Assembly: GCA_016490735.1 (NCBI GenBank)
Contig: JAEMWC010000152.1
Location: forward strand, 781,001 to 845,000
Length of the DNA: 64,000 bases
Direction of reading: 5' to 3'
Source: Pachyseris speciosa
Taxonomy: Eukaryota > Cnidaria > Anthozoa > Scleractinia > Pachyseridae
A program made the position numbers and the translations under genes. The notes beneath the pieces were generated by a model that was not told the DNA's origin, ran no database searches, and saw only the letters and a program-made list of their open reading frames with translations. This document shows positions 42,589-53,877 of the stretch, piece by piece. Each line of letters opens with the position of its first letter. Within the stretch, counting starts at the first letter, position 1.

Positions 42589-42773
42589 ATCTGGGAGCTG
42601 GTCGTTTCATTGGTTCGTAATATACCCATGAGTGGTGAATATAATTATGAGAATGAATATAATTATGAAAATCATATATTTGAACTGCGGATTAATGATT
42701 TAATATGTGAATGATCATCGCAGTTATGAACACTAGCTAAGCAGTAGTGAAAATAAAGCCTGAAAAAAATTCA

Positions 42774-42845
42774 GGTTTGTATGGGATTCAAACCCACGAC
42801 CTCTGCGATACCAGTGCAGCACCCTACTGACTGAGCTAACAAGCC
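42774..42845 (-). repeat. tRNA-like unit 4
   Basis: 72 nt; acceptor ends GGCTTGT and ACAAACC. Its flank from agcctgaaaaaaattcagg to tatttgaactgcggattaat is almost identical to that of unit 3. Confidence 0.75.
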
Positions 42846-42921
42846 ACCTGGGAGCTGGTCGTTTTGTTGGTTATTCTCATGTATTCACCACTCACGGGTA
42901 TATAACGACCAGCTCCCAGAT

Positions 42922-42993
42922 GGCTTGTTAGCTCAGTCGGTAGAGTACTGCACCGGTATCACAGAGGTCGTGGGTTCGAATCGCGTACAAGCC
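42922..42993 (+). repeat. tRNA-like unit 5, opposite orientation
   Basis: 72 nt; GGCTTGT...ACAAGCC, gggttcgaatcgc B box, followed by gcctgaatttttttcaggct and the shared ~150-bp tail. It faces away from unit 4, making a head-to-head pair around 42846-42921. Confidence 0.75.
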
Positions 42994-43275
42994 TGAATTT
43001 TTTTCAGGCTTTATTTTCACTACTGCTTAGGTAGTGTTCATAACTGCGATGATCATTCACATATGAAATCATTAATCCGCAGTTCAAATATATGATTTTC
43101 ATATAATTATTCATTCTCATATGCTTAAATAGTGTTCATACAACTGCAATGATCGCTCACAAATTCATTCATTAATCTGCAGTTCAAATAATTATGTGAT
43201 TTTCACATATTCATAGTCATTTATTCATCACTCACGGGTTATATTACGAGCCAACTAGATGACCAGCTCCCAGTT

Positions 43276-43343
43276 GGCTTGCTCAGTTGGCAGAGCACTG
43301 CACCGGTATCACAGGGGTCATGGGTTTGAATCCCGTACAAGCC
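43276..43343 (+). repeat. tRNA-like unit 6, 4-nt deletion
   Basis: 68 nt; gtta is missing after the acceptor half (ggcttgctcag), so the D-arm is damaged. Same downstream hairpin and tail, truncated at ~43410. Confidence 0.7.
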
Positions 43344-43496
43344 TGAATTTTTTTAGCTTTATTTTAACCACTGCTTAAGTAGTAGTCATAACTGCAATGA
43401 TCTCTCATGTATCCATTCAATAATAATACTTGCAAAAAAAAAAAAACAGCAACAAGCAGACAAAGCAATAAAAAGACAAAACCACAGAGGTTGCCA

Positions 43497-43583
43497 CTAT
43501 TCGCGCCAGTCCCTTGCAGAGCGAGTATAAGATCCGACTCCCTAATAATGTATTCATATCACTTTCACGTAACTAGCGTGCTC
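43497..43583 (+). repeat. Split direct repeat A1
   Basis: ctattcgcgccagtcccttg onward, through tttcacgtaactagc, repeated in the same orientation at 53661-53729; A1 has an extra ~18 bp in the middle. Confidence 0.75.
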
Positions 43584-43620
43584 GAAGCTTAATACTTGCT
43601 CGCTCCAAAAGTTTGCTGCA

Positions 43621-45540
43621 ATGCCAGCCGATGAAGTTGTCCAAGTTCTGGCCGCTCAAGGCATTCAGGCCACCCAGGCAGTTCTTCAAGATGATACTCA
43701 GGCTAATCAACAGTTTGTTATTGGTCATTTCACCAGGTCGTAAGCTTATGTTTGTTTGTCTTGTTGTTGTGCGCCTTTACCTCTCTTCATTGTTGTTAAC
43801 TGGTTCCCTTCATATATTTTTCGTTTTGCTTCATTCGTTGCGGCTTTTTCCTGTTTGCATGCTTTTATTTCCGTCCCTGCATGTGTTTGTATTTCATTTA
43901 TAGGCTGCCCGTTATCCTTCACATGCTTTTACATGGCTTTGTTCCCCCTCGTGTTCTCCAAGGGCTAGGAGCTTTTCCTCAGTGTCTCTTTAGTTGGGCT
44001 AACCATTTTGGTCATATTGTTTTGCATTCACTATATCAGTTGGGCTGAGAAGCCAAGGAAATTTTGTTACATTTTATTCCCCAGAGTTCTATTAGCTGGG
44101 CTAGAAGCTGAGAAAACCTGTTCAGTTGGGCTGAGAAGCCAAAAAGGTCTTTCTATATTGTATTTCTCCAGACTGAAGTCGAGCTGAGAAGCCGAGAAGA
44201 CCTGTTTAGTTGGGCTGAGAAGCCAAGAAGATTTTGTGTGTTGACAGGGCTGAGAAGCTATGATGGTCTTTATAAAGCTTGGGCTGAGACGCCATTAAGG
44301 TATAAATTATTGTATTTCCCAGAGTATGAGTTGGGCTGAGAAGCCAAGAAGACCTGTTAAGTTGGGCTGAGAAGCTGAGAAGTCCTGTTAAGTTTGGCTG
44401 AGAAGTCGAGAAGACTTGTATGTTGCCCGTACAAGCCAAGAGCAATTTATTACATTTTATTCCCTGTTGTGTGTTCGCAGGGCTTGTTACTTATTGTATT
44501 TTCCTTCCCTAGTGCGTTGTAGAAGGGCTAGATGCTTAGGGGTTCTGTTAAGTTTTATTTTTCAGTTGCGCTTTAGTTGAGCTAGACCTGAGAAGGTGAT
44601 CAGGTGTAATTATATCATCAGATCGTCAGTGTTCGCTATTTGAGCCGGGAAACCGGCCAGATCTTGCATTAACTTCCCATGCGTGTGCTTCTTAGGGGGT
44701 TGCACCAGCTTAGGTCGTTGTTTATTCATGATCCCATTGTTTAAGAATACTTTTATCTTGTTTACGTTTTTGTTTTGTTCTTTTCATTATCCTTTATATA
44801 TTTTCTGGGCGTATATCCTGAACTTTATAATTTTCCCATAGTAGTCTGAAAGGGTGTCTAATGCCCTAGCCGGATAACTGGCACTCAGGCTACCATCCCT
44901 TGGGTGGTTTCTTTCTGCTTTTGTTTTTGTCTTTCTTGCCATTTTGTCTTATGTTCTTTTATTTCTTTGTTCCTGTTGTCCCCCAAGGGGTGGCAGCCTA
45001 TTATTCATCTATATTTCATTATTCTCAGTTTGTTTTCATACTATTGTTTTCTTAAGTTCCCCTTTATTGCATTTTCTCAGGCTCCGGATCCTATAGCAGG
45101 CCTTGCTCAGCGTATTCAGTCTCTTGAGCCGGCGAGCTCACAAACCGTTCCTGATATCAAAAGCCTTCTTACCAAGATTACCCATTTTGGCTTTAGACGC
45201 TTGGAAGATTTTGATAAATATGAAGCCTTGGCTTTGGCTGAGCAGCTTGCGACTACCTCCAGACTCAAAGTAGACGATAAAGCTTCCACGTAAGATGCTG
45301 TCGCTTCTACTCTGCGAGAAAAGCTGTCTTCCAGTTCTAAGCAGTTTAAGGCTTACTATGTTGCCCTTTTGGCAGATAAGGAGTATTCGAAGGTTCTCCA
45401 CATGGTTGCCAAGGTTGATAAGACCTTCAAGAAACAGGATCCGCAGGCCCACGCCAAGGCTCTAACCCTCACCCCTCACGTCCATGTGCTCTGATTTGTT
45501 ATGCATGTGGTTTGCCAGGGCTTTTTGCTTCCAGATGCTA
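43621..45540 (+). pseudogene. YR retroelement gag region
   Basis: A first ATG-led block (43621-~43740) reads MPADEVVQVLAAQGIQATQA and on to FVIGHFT, then a GTCGTAAGC donor-like site. A 1.3-kb non-coding, pyrimidine-rich stretch ends in ttgcattttctcag at 45080, after which coding resumes: GLAQRIQSLEP, LLTKITHFGFRRLEDFDKYE, then an in-frame TAA, LREKLSSSSKQFKAYYVALL and KVLHMVAKVDKTFKKQDPQA. After a shift comes a zinc knuckle, CYACGLPGLFASRCYRR, in which the usual His (GH) is Leu. This is a DIRS-type Gag with probable spliceosomal intron. Phase across the intron is not perfect in my reading. Confidence 0.6.
44030..44445 (+). repeat. Minisatellite gttgggctgagaagcc
   Basis: About ten copies of (ag)ttgggctgagaagccaagaa(gac ctgtt), spaced 30-60 bp, within the presumed gag intron. 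Confidence 0.8.
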
Positions 45541-45897
45541 CAGAAGATCAACAGAAGATCAACCCACCCATACACCATTCTAAAGCCGCTTATGGACCAT
45601 CCCCATTACAAGAAATGAATTCACAATCACATATGGACTGATTTCATTGAAGCCACTTGGTTTCTAATTATAACCTTGCTCACAAAGACGTGTTTGTGTT
45701 GTTTATTAAACTCAATGTTTGCATTTTAGCTTTGAGTCCACTGTTGTTACCTTCATGCTTGTTAGGAGTATTTTATTTTTTATTTTTCTTCCCCTTCGCC
45801 CATTCCCCGCTTTTTCCAGTTATCAACTACTTGTCTTCTTTTTCACGCGTGTTTCGCTTGTTTCCTTCTTATCCCAGTTTTTCCTCCTTTATTTCAG

Positions 45898-46927
45898 CCT
45901 CCTGTCAAGCGAATTAGGCTTTCCAACTCGTTTCCTTCTTGGGAGTTTACCAATGATTTCAACCCATTAAATGTGCAGCCGTGTGTAGGTTCTTGGGTCC
46001 CCCATAATGGTTCTTTTCTGGGTCCTCCTGTTCAGTCTCCTAAACCCCACAACATCCATTTACCCGCTCACTTCATTGGGTCGGTTATTAAAGGATCCTA
46101 TAGGGCTGATGTTTCCATGTTGGCCTCCCCAGACCCGAACCACTTTTCCACTGGAAGCTTGCATACTCATGTCCCTGCTTGGTCGACTCTTGCATCCAAG
46201 GCATCTTCTTTTCCTTTGGCACAGTCTGTTCTCGACTGGATTACTAATAAGGTTCGTGTTGAACGTTATTTTAAGCTTTTCAAAGGAGAGTTCAAGGGTG
46301 AACATTTTGACAGTCTCCGTCCTCCCAAACGTGTTTTCCGTAACCATTCTTCATGCATTCCTTTTCCTCTGGCGCTTTCTCCATTGTTGGTAGGGTTGAT
46401 GAGGTGCCTGCCCCCCCCCCCCCCCCAATCTTGTTATGCCTCTTACCGTTGAGCCAAGCAAACCACGGTTGTGCAACGACAACCGCTTTTTAAACTTTTG
46501 GATGGTAGATAAACCTTTCACTCTCAACCGTTTGAGCGGTTTACCACTTTATGTTGGGCGTGATTCCTTCCAGACAGTGTGTGACGATAAGTCAGGCTAT
46601 GACCATATAATGCTATCTCCAGAGAGCAGAACCTTCTTTGGTATTGAATGGGATGGTTGTTATTTTACCAGTAATTCTATTCCCTTTGGATGGAAGCTCT
46701 CAGCTTTTATGTACCATAACACAGGACTTCTTGTTTCACACTACTTTCGATCCACTGGTATTCCATGCTCCCTCTACATTGATGACCGTCATACCTCTCA
46801 ACTTCGTGTTGCAAGAGATTACGACATTCATAGGCTCGGTTTAGATAAAAGGCAGTTCAACCTTGCATGTGCTCACATGGCTGCCTTTTTGGTCCGCTAT
46901 ACTCTTGTAACCTTGGTTATTTCATAA
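45898..46927 (+). pseudogene. YR retroelement reverse transcriptase
   Basis: Begins after a strong pyrimidine tract and tttatttcag with PPVKRIRLSNSFPSWEFTND, continues through LHTHVPAWSTLASKASSF and WITNKVRVERYFKLFKGEF, shifts frame near 46365, and passes a C16-18 homopolymer (46410-46427). The reverse transcriptase reads MPLTVEPSKPRLCNDNRFLN, DKSGYDHIMLSPESRTFFGI, IPFGWKLSAFMYH and the catalytic LYIDDRH, the variant of YxDD typical of DIRS-group enzymes. It copies the element RNA into DNA. Confidence 0.8.
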
Positions 46928-47711
46928 GCCTTCAAAAGTCCACGCTCATTCCCTCCCAGTCTGTTCCCTACCTAGGTTTCTTGTGTGACTCTCGACTACA
47001 GGCCTTCCGCCTTATCCCTGCCAAAAAAGAGAAGTTTATCTCCCTAGTTGAATCCACTCTAGCAAATGATCTCGTTTCGTTCCAAACGTTGCAGAAATTA
47101 TCTGGAATATGTATCTCTTCGTCTCTTGCTGTCCCTGGAGCTAGACTCTTTACTAATGAAATTAATATGTGCATTTCGATGTCTTTGTTGACAGCACCGC
47201 CCTGGTCCATGCGTGGAATAAACAGGGCTCCAGATCCCCCCCTTTCTCCGATGTGCTTAAGGCTATATTTTCGGTCCTTTTATCTACCAATTCGTCTTTG
47301 AAGTTCTTCCACATTCCTTCAGCAGCCAATTTGGCCGACCCGGCTTCTCGCTCCTTATCTCTTGCAGATGCCAAGTTATCTGGTGATATATGGTCCGAGA
47401 TTCAGGCCGCTTTTGGAGGAGATAGTGGCCACACCGTTAATCTCATGGCCTTACCGTCAAACGTCATGCTTCACTCTTCTGGAAAGCCCCTTCCATTTTT
47501 CTCCCCACATCCCACTCCTGGTTGCCTGGGAGTGAATATTTTTAGTCAGCTTCCACATCGCTACCCTCAGCACATGTTCACAAATCCGTATGTGTTTCCA
47601 CCTATTTGTCTTATCCCAAATGTTCTACATTTTCTGAGTAATACCATTGGCTCCTTTTCAGTTGTTGTACCAGATGTTCAACCTCGCCTTTTTTGGTGGC
47701 CTACCTCTTGA
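46928..47711 (+). pseudogene. YR retroelement RNase H region
   Basis: Continues after a shift with VPYLGFLCDSRLQAFRLIPA, LQKLSGICISSSLAVPGARL and, after another shift, FVDSTALVHAWNKQGSRSPP (the DS-ALVHAWN motif of DIRS RNase H) and KFFHIPSAANLADPASRSLS (the P-ANLADPASR motif). Confidence 0.75.
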
Positions 47712-48005
47712 CAAAAATTGCATCTGCCAGCTTTTGCTTTGGATGTAAAGGTCAAACAGGAATTGTATTACCCCCCTCCCGCCGTGGGTTCAACTCCAAG
47801 TGACCTCTCCCTTGGGATATCTGGGCTTTCTGTGTCCAATGCAGTTTCTCAGCCTGAGCTGCTTTGCTTACTCTTGTGGGTACGTTTCCTGCCCTCAACA
47901 CCTTTAGCCAATCTTGGCCTTTTTCTCACTACCCTTTTGTGGTTTATGTGTATTTTTATGCCCTTTGACCAAGTTTCAGTTTCATTTTTGTTTCCTTTAT
48001 GCATA

Positions 48006-48102
48006 GGGTTTACCGCCCACTGCTCGAGTTTATGTTCCTGCTGTTCAGTGTCCCTCCTGCCAATATCCCAACGACCAAGAATTCAGATTTTGCCAATGTG
48101 CG
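48006..48102 (+). pseudogene. Tyrosine recombinase, N-terminal zinc motif (before LINE)
   Basis: Following a possible small intron (TTGTGG|GTACGT at 47878 to tttatgcatag at 48006), the frame reads RVYVPAVQCPSCQYPNDQEF then RFCQC. The CxxC...CxC cluster fits the zinc-binding start of coral DIRS recombinases as I recall them. The LINE is inserted directly after it. Confidence 0.5.
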
Positions 48103-51070
48103 TTTTTTTTTTTTAATAATTTATTTATTAAACATCATTTAACATCACATTACACTAAACTTTACAACAACAGGGCGGCAAATAAAAAGGAGGCGAAACA
48201 GTAAAAAAGAAAAAAATAAATAAATGAACAAACAAGCAAAAAAAAAAGCGAACTACGAATGTTCAACACATTAACAACAACAAGCAGAACAAATAGAAAA
48301 ATGTTTTCTAAATAACTATAAATCCAACACTAATCAGAGATGCACAGCGTGGTCCACTTATTTCTGTATTTGTTAAGATTTCCGTTTGTTATTGCGATTT
48401 CTCTTTCGCACTTGATTTTAATTTCCAGGAGAACAATGAAAACTTCCAGCTCTGGGGTCTCAAACTTGTTTCTAGCTAAGTAAACATAATATCTAGCAGT
48501 TAAGAGATAATGGTTAAAAGTATGAAAGCTGTTAGATTCAGGTTTGTATCCATAAAGAACTTCCGTTGAATTGGGATTTATGTTTTCAGAGCGTTTATGA
48601 TTCCACCAATCTATGACTTTTTCCCAAAAACCTTTTACCACAGGACACTCGTAAAAAATATGACTAATAGTTTCACAAGGAGCATCACATTGTTCGCATT
48701 TTGGAGAAGATTTAACATTCATTTTCCAAAGGCGTTGATTGGTCGGAAGAATATTGTGGATGAGTTTGAACTGAAAACTTCTTAGCTTATTTTCAAAGGT
48801 GATTTTGAATGGAAGCTCATAAATTATACGGCACTAGGAGTGAATGTTTGTTCTCTTAAATAGGATTCAATTAATGTAGGGCAGAAAGATTTCTCAGCAA
48901 ACATTAGTCGAGAATATTTTGCTGAAGCATTCGTTTCCAATGGTTAGTTGTGTTACCTTTGGTTCATTGGTGTGTTCCTGATTGCCATGTAAGATAGCAT
49001 TTTTCCAATCTTTAGGAATCGCGGCCAAAAGACCACCGTAATCAAAAAAGGTACCACGAAAGTGAAAAGTACAGTGTATCTTTAAGCTCTTGGAAAGAGG
49101 AAGTTATCGTGAACATTGAGGATATCTTTAATTCTTAAAATGCCTTTGCTAATCCATGCTTTATAAAAAAACGTCTTTCCGTCAATCTTAATAAAGCGGT
49201 TATTCCAAAGTATTTCCTCTCTAATTTCATTAACACTATGGGGTACCTTGGACTGAAGGATCTGCCAGACCGTTAAAATGTTCCTATAAAAGAGGGGAGA
49301 CCCTCTAGATCTAAGAATTTCAAATCATAATTACACTGAAACAAAAAAGAGCCTCCGAATTTTTCAAGATGAAAATCAAGAAGCGCGCACCAATGATGAC
49401 CATCCAATGAACAATAGCAATTTACCCAGGCAGCTTTAAGAGATTTTTCTACGTCCGCGAAATTGGCCATATTAAGGCCACCTTTGGAGATTGGGCCTGT
49501 CAGTGTGTTTCTTTTGATTTTATCAGGCTTAAAGTTCCATATGAAAGGGAAAATGACCTTATTAACTTCTTTAGCAAAATCAGTCGGAGTATCAAGTACA
49601 GAGCAATTATAAACAAGTTTAGACAGTGCTAATGTTTTGACAATAGCAATTCGCCCCAGGATTGACAAGCGCCGACCCAACCAAAGATTTAACACCTTTC
49701 TCATTTTAACAAGCCGTTCATCAAAGTTGATTTTCTCGCCGACGTGCGTTTCATAAGCGAAAACTACACCGCGGGAGAAGACGTATTGCTTCGGCCAAGA
49801 GATTCCAAAAGGCTCGTCATTACCTAATCTGTTTTTCCACAATCCCAGCCACAGCCCTTCAGTTTTCGACTTATTTATTCTCAGACCGGATAGCGTACTG
49901 AATCGATCAAGCAAAGCGAAAAGGGCTACTGCAGACGAGTCGTCATGAATAAAAGTAGTGGTATCATCGGCATATAGGCTGACTTTAGATTCTTTGTTTC
50001 CGTTTTTGAGACCTTTGATCGATTTGCTTGTTCTGATCTGAATAGCAAGAGGCTCTACGGCAAGAATAAAAAGCCTCCCGGAAAGCGGGCACCCTTGTCT
50101 CACTCCCCTTTTTAGGGGGATGAATTCCGAAGCGTGTCCATTGTTTACAATGCAGCTAGAGATATTATGATAGAATGTGTGGACCCAGTTATGAAAACTT
50201 GGGCCAAAGTTCATTTCTTCTAACACCCGGAAGAGGTAGTCCCATTCTAACGAGTCAAACGCTTTTTCAAAATCCAGAAAGAAAATCATTCCTTGGTCAT
50301 TTTCATGTTGTGCGATAATATCAGAAATAAGACGGATGTTTTCGCCAATGAATCTGCCCTTAATGTATCCTGTTTGATCACTTCCTATAAGAAGCTGAAG
50401 AACTTTCTCTAGCCGTTTAGCAATGCATTTAGTAGCAATTTTGTAATCTGTATTTAAAAGCGAAATGGGACGCCAATTTTTAAGGGACAATAGGTCCTTA
50501 TCCTTTTTTGGGATTAGCGAAATAATTCCTTTTCTCTGAGAGATGGAAAGTTCTCCTTGTAGAGCCCCGTGATTGAGACAGTCAATCAAAGGGCAAGAAA
50601 TCTCCTTCCAAAAACAGAGATAGAATTCTGCTGTTAGACCGTCTGTTCCGGGGGTCTTGTTACGTTGAAATGCTTTAATGGCAGATAAGCATTCAGCTTC
50701 AGTAATGGAACCTTCACAAAGGTTTTGTGAGTCATCATCTAGTCTTGGTAAAGGACCAGAATTAAGAAAGTCTGATAGCTGGTCAGGGGAGGGTTGGCCT
50801 TGGGAAGTATATAATTGTTGGTAGTAATTCTTCATTTGATTCAAGATAGTCTTCGAGTCTTCTATTGTAGACCCCACCGAGGATTTCAATTTTTTAATGT
50901 GTCTTTTATTGTAACTTCTTTTCGAAAGGTTGAGAAAATATTTATTACATTTTTCTCCTGATTCATACCATCGAGCTCGGCTTCTGACAATACAACCTCT
51001 GGTTTTCTCCTCGGCCATTTGATCTAATTTAATTTTTGTGCGGTTACTGTCGTCCTTACATGTCCTCCTC
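48103..51070 (-). mobile_element. Tx1/L1-like LINE inserted in the recombinase gene
   Basis: The plus-strand T-run at 48103-48114 is the poly(A) tail. The coding frame reads toward it. The upstream limit is placed where recombinase coding (SLPSVSVAAFDDRLL, ~51071) resumes on the other strand. The element starts in the linker before the reverse transcriptase, so it is 5' truncated. I could not define the target duplication. Confidence 0.75.
48330..51060 (-). pseudogene. Tx1/L1-like LINE ORF2
   Basis: The main frame (51060-49273) has VRSRARWYESGEKCNKYFLN, NKTPGTDGLTAEFY, LKNWRPISLLNTDYKIATKC, SDQTGYIKGRFIGENIRLIS, IFFLDFEKAFDSLEWDYLF, GVRQGCPLSGRLFILAVEPL and the catalytic SLYADDTTTF. This wording is characteristic of the L1/Tx1 group. 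A second frame (48722-48330) carries the zf-RVT-like end CEQCDAPCETISHIFYECPV then FWEKVIDWW. The ~550 bp between are frame-shifted. The annotated ORF start at 51279 reads antisense through recombinase DNA and is not part of the LINE protein. Confidence 0.8.
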
Positions 51071-52170
51071 TGACAGTTCCCTGCCTTCAGTATCGGTTGC
51101 AGCGTTTGATGATCGTCTACTTTAGCTGCAAGCTCAGAACCGATCCTCTGCTTATGCCAAGTAGAAGAGCTCACTACATGGTCAGCTTTCAGCCTTTTTA
51201 TCTTCACTCCCAGGAAATAAGACTCCTTTTGATGCAACCCCCAAGGATCTCTGTAGGTTCCTTGCTTGGAAAGACTCATCTAGTAAAACACAAGTGCATA
51301 AAGTGTCCTGTCCTCACCTTGGGTTGCGTGTCATGTTTGGTTGTGGCTGTCCGGTTCGCCTGGCCTACGCCACTGTGGATTATTACATTGGGAAACTCCG
51401 AGCTCTTTTTAAATCTCTGGGGCGTGTCGGTGATTGGAACTCTTCATTACATTGTAGGTCTCGGAAATCCGGCAGCTTCTGAAAAGGTGAAAGATTACCT
51501 CAAAGCATTTATGTCGGAGCAATTACAGGCAGCGGTGACTCCCAGACTGGCAACCCCTCTTTTTCCTGCAAAGTTGGCTAAATTAATGGACCACTTAAAA
51601 CGAAGTATGTCTGAGCCTAGTATCTCACCCGGAAAACTTTTCATCCTCACCAGGGATTATGCTATGTTTCCAACTTTACTTTTCAGTGCTGAGAGAGCAA
51701 ACGACTTAAGCCTGGTTAAGACTCAAGAAATCTTAAGGCTTCTACGAAATCAAGGCTTCTTGTTCAACCATGTGTGGGGCAAAACCCTTCGGGATGGCTC
51801 TTTGAACATGTTTGGCATTTGCTGCCACTCCAACCCTGCTATTTGTCTGGTCAGGGCTATAGACGTATACGTGAACATCCCTAATCTGCACTCAGCGTCA
51901 GTATGTCCAGTGGTTTCCTTTTGCACCCTCTGTCCTCTCAAGGGGCAGTAATTAATAAGCAGATTTCAACTTCGGCAATGCAAGGTCGCTTACGAGGACA
52001 CCAGCGAAATGCTGGACTCTACCAGGGGGAAACTGTACATAGTTTTAGGGCTGGTGCAGCTCTTACCCTTGCCTTATCAGGAAGTCAGCTGGCGGATATT
52101 ATGTTGCATGTTGGATGACACTCTGCGACCACTGGTTGCTACTACTTAAAGCTCACTTAAGTGCTTCAGT
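51071..52170 (+). pseudogene. Tyrosine recombinase of the YR retroelement
   Basis: Three frames carry successive parts: SSAYAK-KSSLHGQLSAFL and TPFDATPKDLCRFLAWKDSS (with two stops), then KVSCPHLGLRVMFGCGCPVR and RVGDWNSSLH; next GLGNPAASEKVKDYLKAFMS, TLLFSAERANDLSLVKTQEI (first catalytic Arg in ERA) and LFNHVWGKTLRDGS; finally TVHSFRAGAALTLALSGSQL and ADIMLHVG (the H-x-x-R box). The region with the nucleophile Tyr is shifted after 52118. This integrase replaces the DDE integrase of LTR elements. Confidence 0.8.
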
Positions 52171-52451
52171 CTGGTGGACCATCCGAGTTGCTTTCTGACA
52201 TGGACGCTGCAATTGATTCAGCTGCCACTGAGTATGCCGACTTCAATAATCTCAAGAACTTTGTTGCTGCTTTTCCTCCTGCAGCTATCTGAGCACCTCT
52301 GCAGTAATTATTCGCTCTACCGCCGTATTTTTAGTGACTTATTTTCCATTTCTTTGGATTTTCTGTAATTTCACTGTTATGTTTTGCATTTTAGACCTTG
52401 GCTGTTTGTATGTAAAGGGTTAAGGGTCTATTCCATTTTGGATTAAAATTA

Positions 52452-53481
52452 CCATACTTATTCACTTATAAGGCGCACCATTTTTTACAAGAAAATATGC
52501 TTCTTCGATCAAAATCTTCTCAAAACTCGGGGTGCGTCTTATAACCGAGTATTTTCACACAACAAAATACAACTTTTCCAAATTTCCCTAATAATTAATG
52601 CTAAACTGAAATGAGTATGTAAATAAATGCCGGTAAATGAATAAACAAAAGACAAACAATGCTGATCACTGACTTTATCTGATTTGTTGGTTCTAAAAAG
52701 AACCAGGGTGGCTCTGAAAAGAACCGCTTGTTTGAAATCTGGGCTGAGCTCAGCTACTCGTCGTCCTTGGCTTCGCTATCTGTCTCGAACTCATTGTCAA
52801 TCAACTCTTCTGTGTCTTCTGCTTCTTCTTCCTCGTTGTCCCAAACCGAAGGTGCTTAAAAGCAAATTTAACAAACTACAAATGCAAAGAAAAACAACTC
52901 CGATGAGTGCTGCTATGGCGGACAAGTTTGTAAACAAAGCCGGTGTGATTTCAACAATGAGCAAACGTGCTAAAAAGCAAGTGCTTGAAATGATTGACGT
53001 CAGAAAAAATTGTTGTTCATGGCTTCCGCTTCTGCTACGATCTTCAACTTGAAGTTTAGATCATAGGAATGACGATGGGTGCTTGGCACAATAACTGAAA
53101 ATTTAAGGTACACTGAAAGAATGCTCGAACATTAAGATGAGTTTTGCAACTGATGAGCGAAAGATCTGTCTGATGAGTATTGTTTATAAACGTAAAACGG
53201 ATCAATTAGTATTCATAACTTAAAACAATGTTTCCTGAGAAGGATGACTTGAGTGAATTAAAGAGTGTGACTTTTATGCTATTGTCCATGTGTGACTTTT
53301 TTGCTTTTGTTTTGAGAATGAAAGCATTGTAATAAAAAACTTAGTACCTTTTGGAAGCAAAATTGTTGTGAGTTCAGCGAACGTGGTCAACAAAATTTCC
53401 CGTAATTCTGGGTGTGCCTTATAACAGGGTATTTACTAGGTGAAATTTTCAACAGTGCACCTTATAAGTGAATAAATACGG
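52452..53481. mobile_element. DNA transposon, 1.03 kb, in the YR retroelement 3' region
   Basis: The left end reads CCATACTTATTCACTTATAA then GGCGCACC; the right end in reverse reads CCGTATTTATTCACTTATAA then GGTGCAC. A second inverted block inside (ggggtgcgtcttataac / gttataaggcacaccc) supports it. The ORF 52684-53052 has no recognised domain, so it is non-autonomous. Confidence 0.75.
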
Positions 53482-53603
53482 TTTGGGTTTGTTTAGCTGT
53501 AATCTTTATTGAGTTTGAGTCTTGGAGCTTTGGTTTGTCTTTAGTTATGGTGTTTGTGTAAGTGGGTGTTGTCTGTATGCACATTTCGTGTGACCTTCCG
53601 TGG

Positions 53604-53660
53604 TCGCCATTTATCTCCAAATCTTATACGAGCATGAAAGGGACTGCTGTGAATGGTCAG
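53604..53660 (+). repeat. Split direct repeat B1
   Basis: tcgccatttatctccaaatc followed by gaaagggactgctgtgaat; direct copy at 53878-53936. Confidence 0.75.
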
Positions 53661-53729
53661 CTATTCGCGCCAGTCCCTTGCAGAGTGAGTATAATGTATT
53701 CATATTACTTTCACGTAACTAGCATTCTC
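53661..53729 (+). repeat. Split direct repeat A2
   Basis: Direct copy of A1 (ctattcgcgccagtcccttg onward), immediately after B1. Confidence 0.75.
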
Positions 53730-53877
53730 TAGCCTAATCTAACCTTATCGCTTGAGTCTCCCTTTTACGCTCACCCCCCTTTCATCCTTTAGGCCACGTT
53801 CTCTTTCCTTTATTCTTGTTTTATTCCCTCCTAACCCCTCCCCTCTTTTTGACACATTTACTCCTCTGTGAACGCAA

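Noticed and set aside
41822..43343. Functional tRNA-Thr genes
   Set aside because: All units share long identical flanks, several have indels in the arms, and anticodon stems contain mismatches; a SINE-like repeat family fits better.
46060..46347. Minus-strand ORF across the retroelement
   Set aside because: Shadow of the gag/RT linker frame.
47718..48116. 132-codon plus ORF
   Set aside because: Mostly pyrimidine-rich intron-like translation; the recombinase start is in a different frame near 48020.
51097..51279. LINE ORF start at 51279 (minus) and recombinase ORF start at 51097 (plus)
   Set aside because: These starts read through the partner element on the opposite strand; true coding starts inside at ~51060 (LINE) and in another frame (recombinase).
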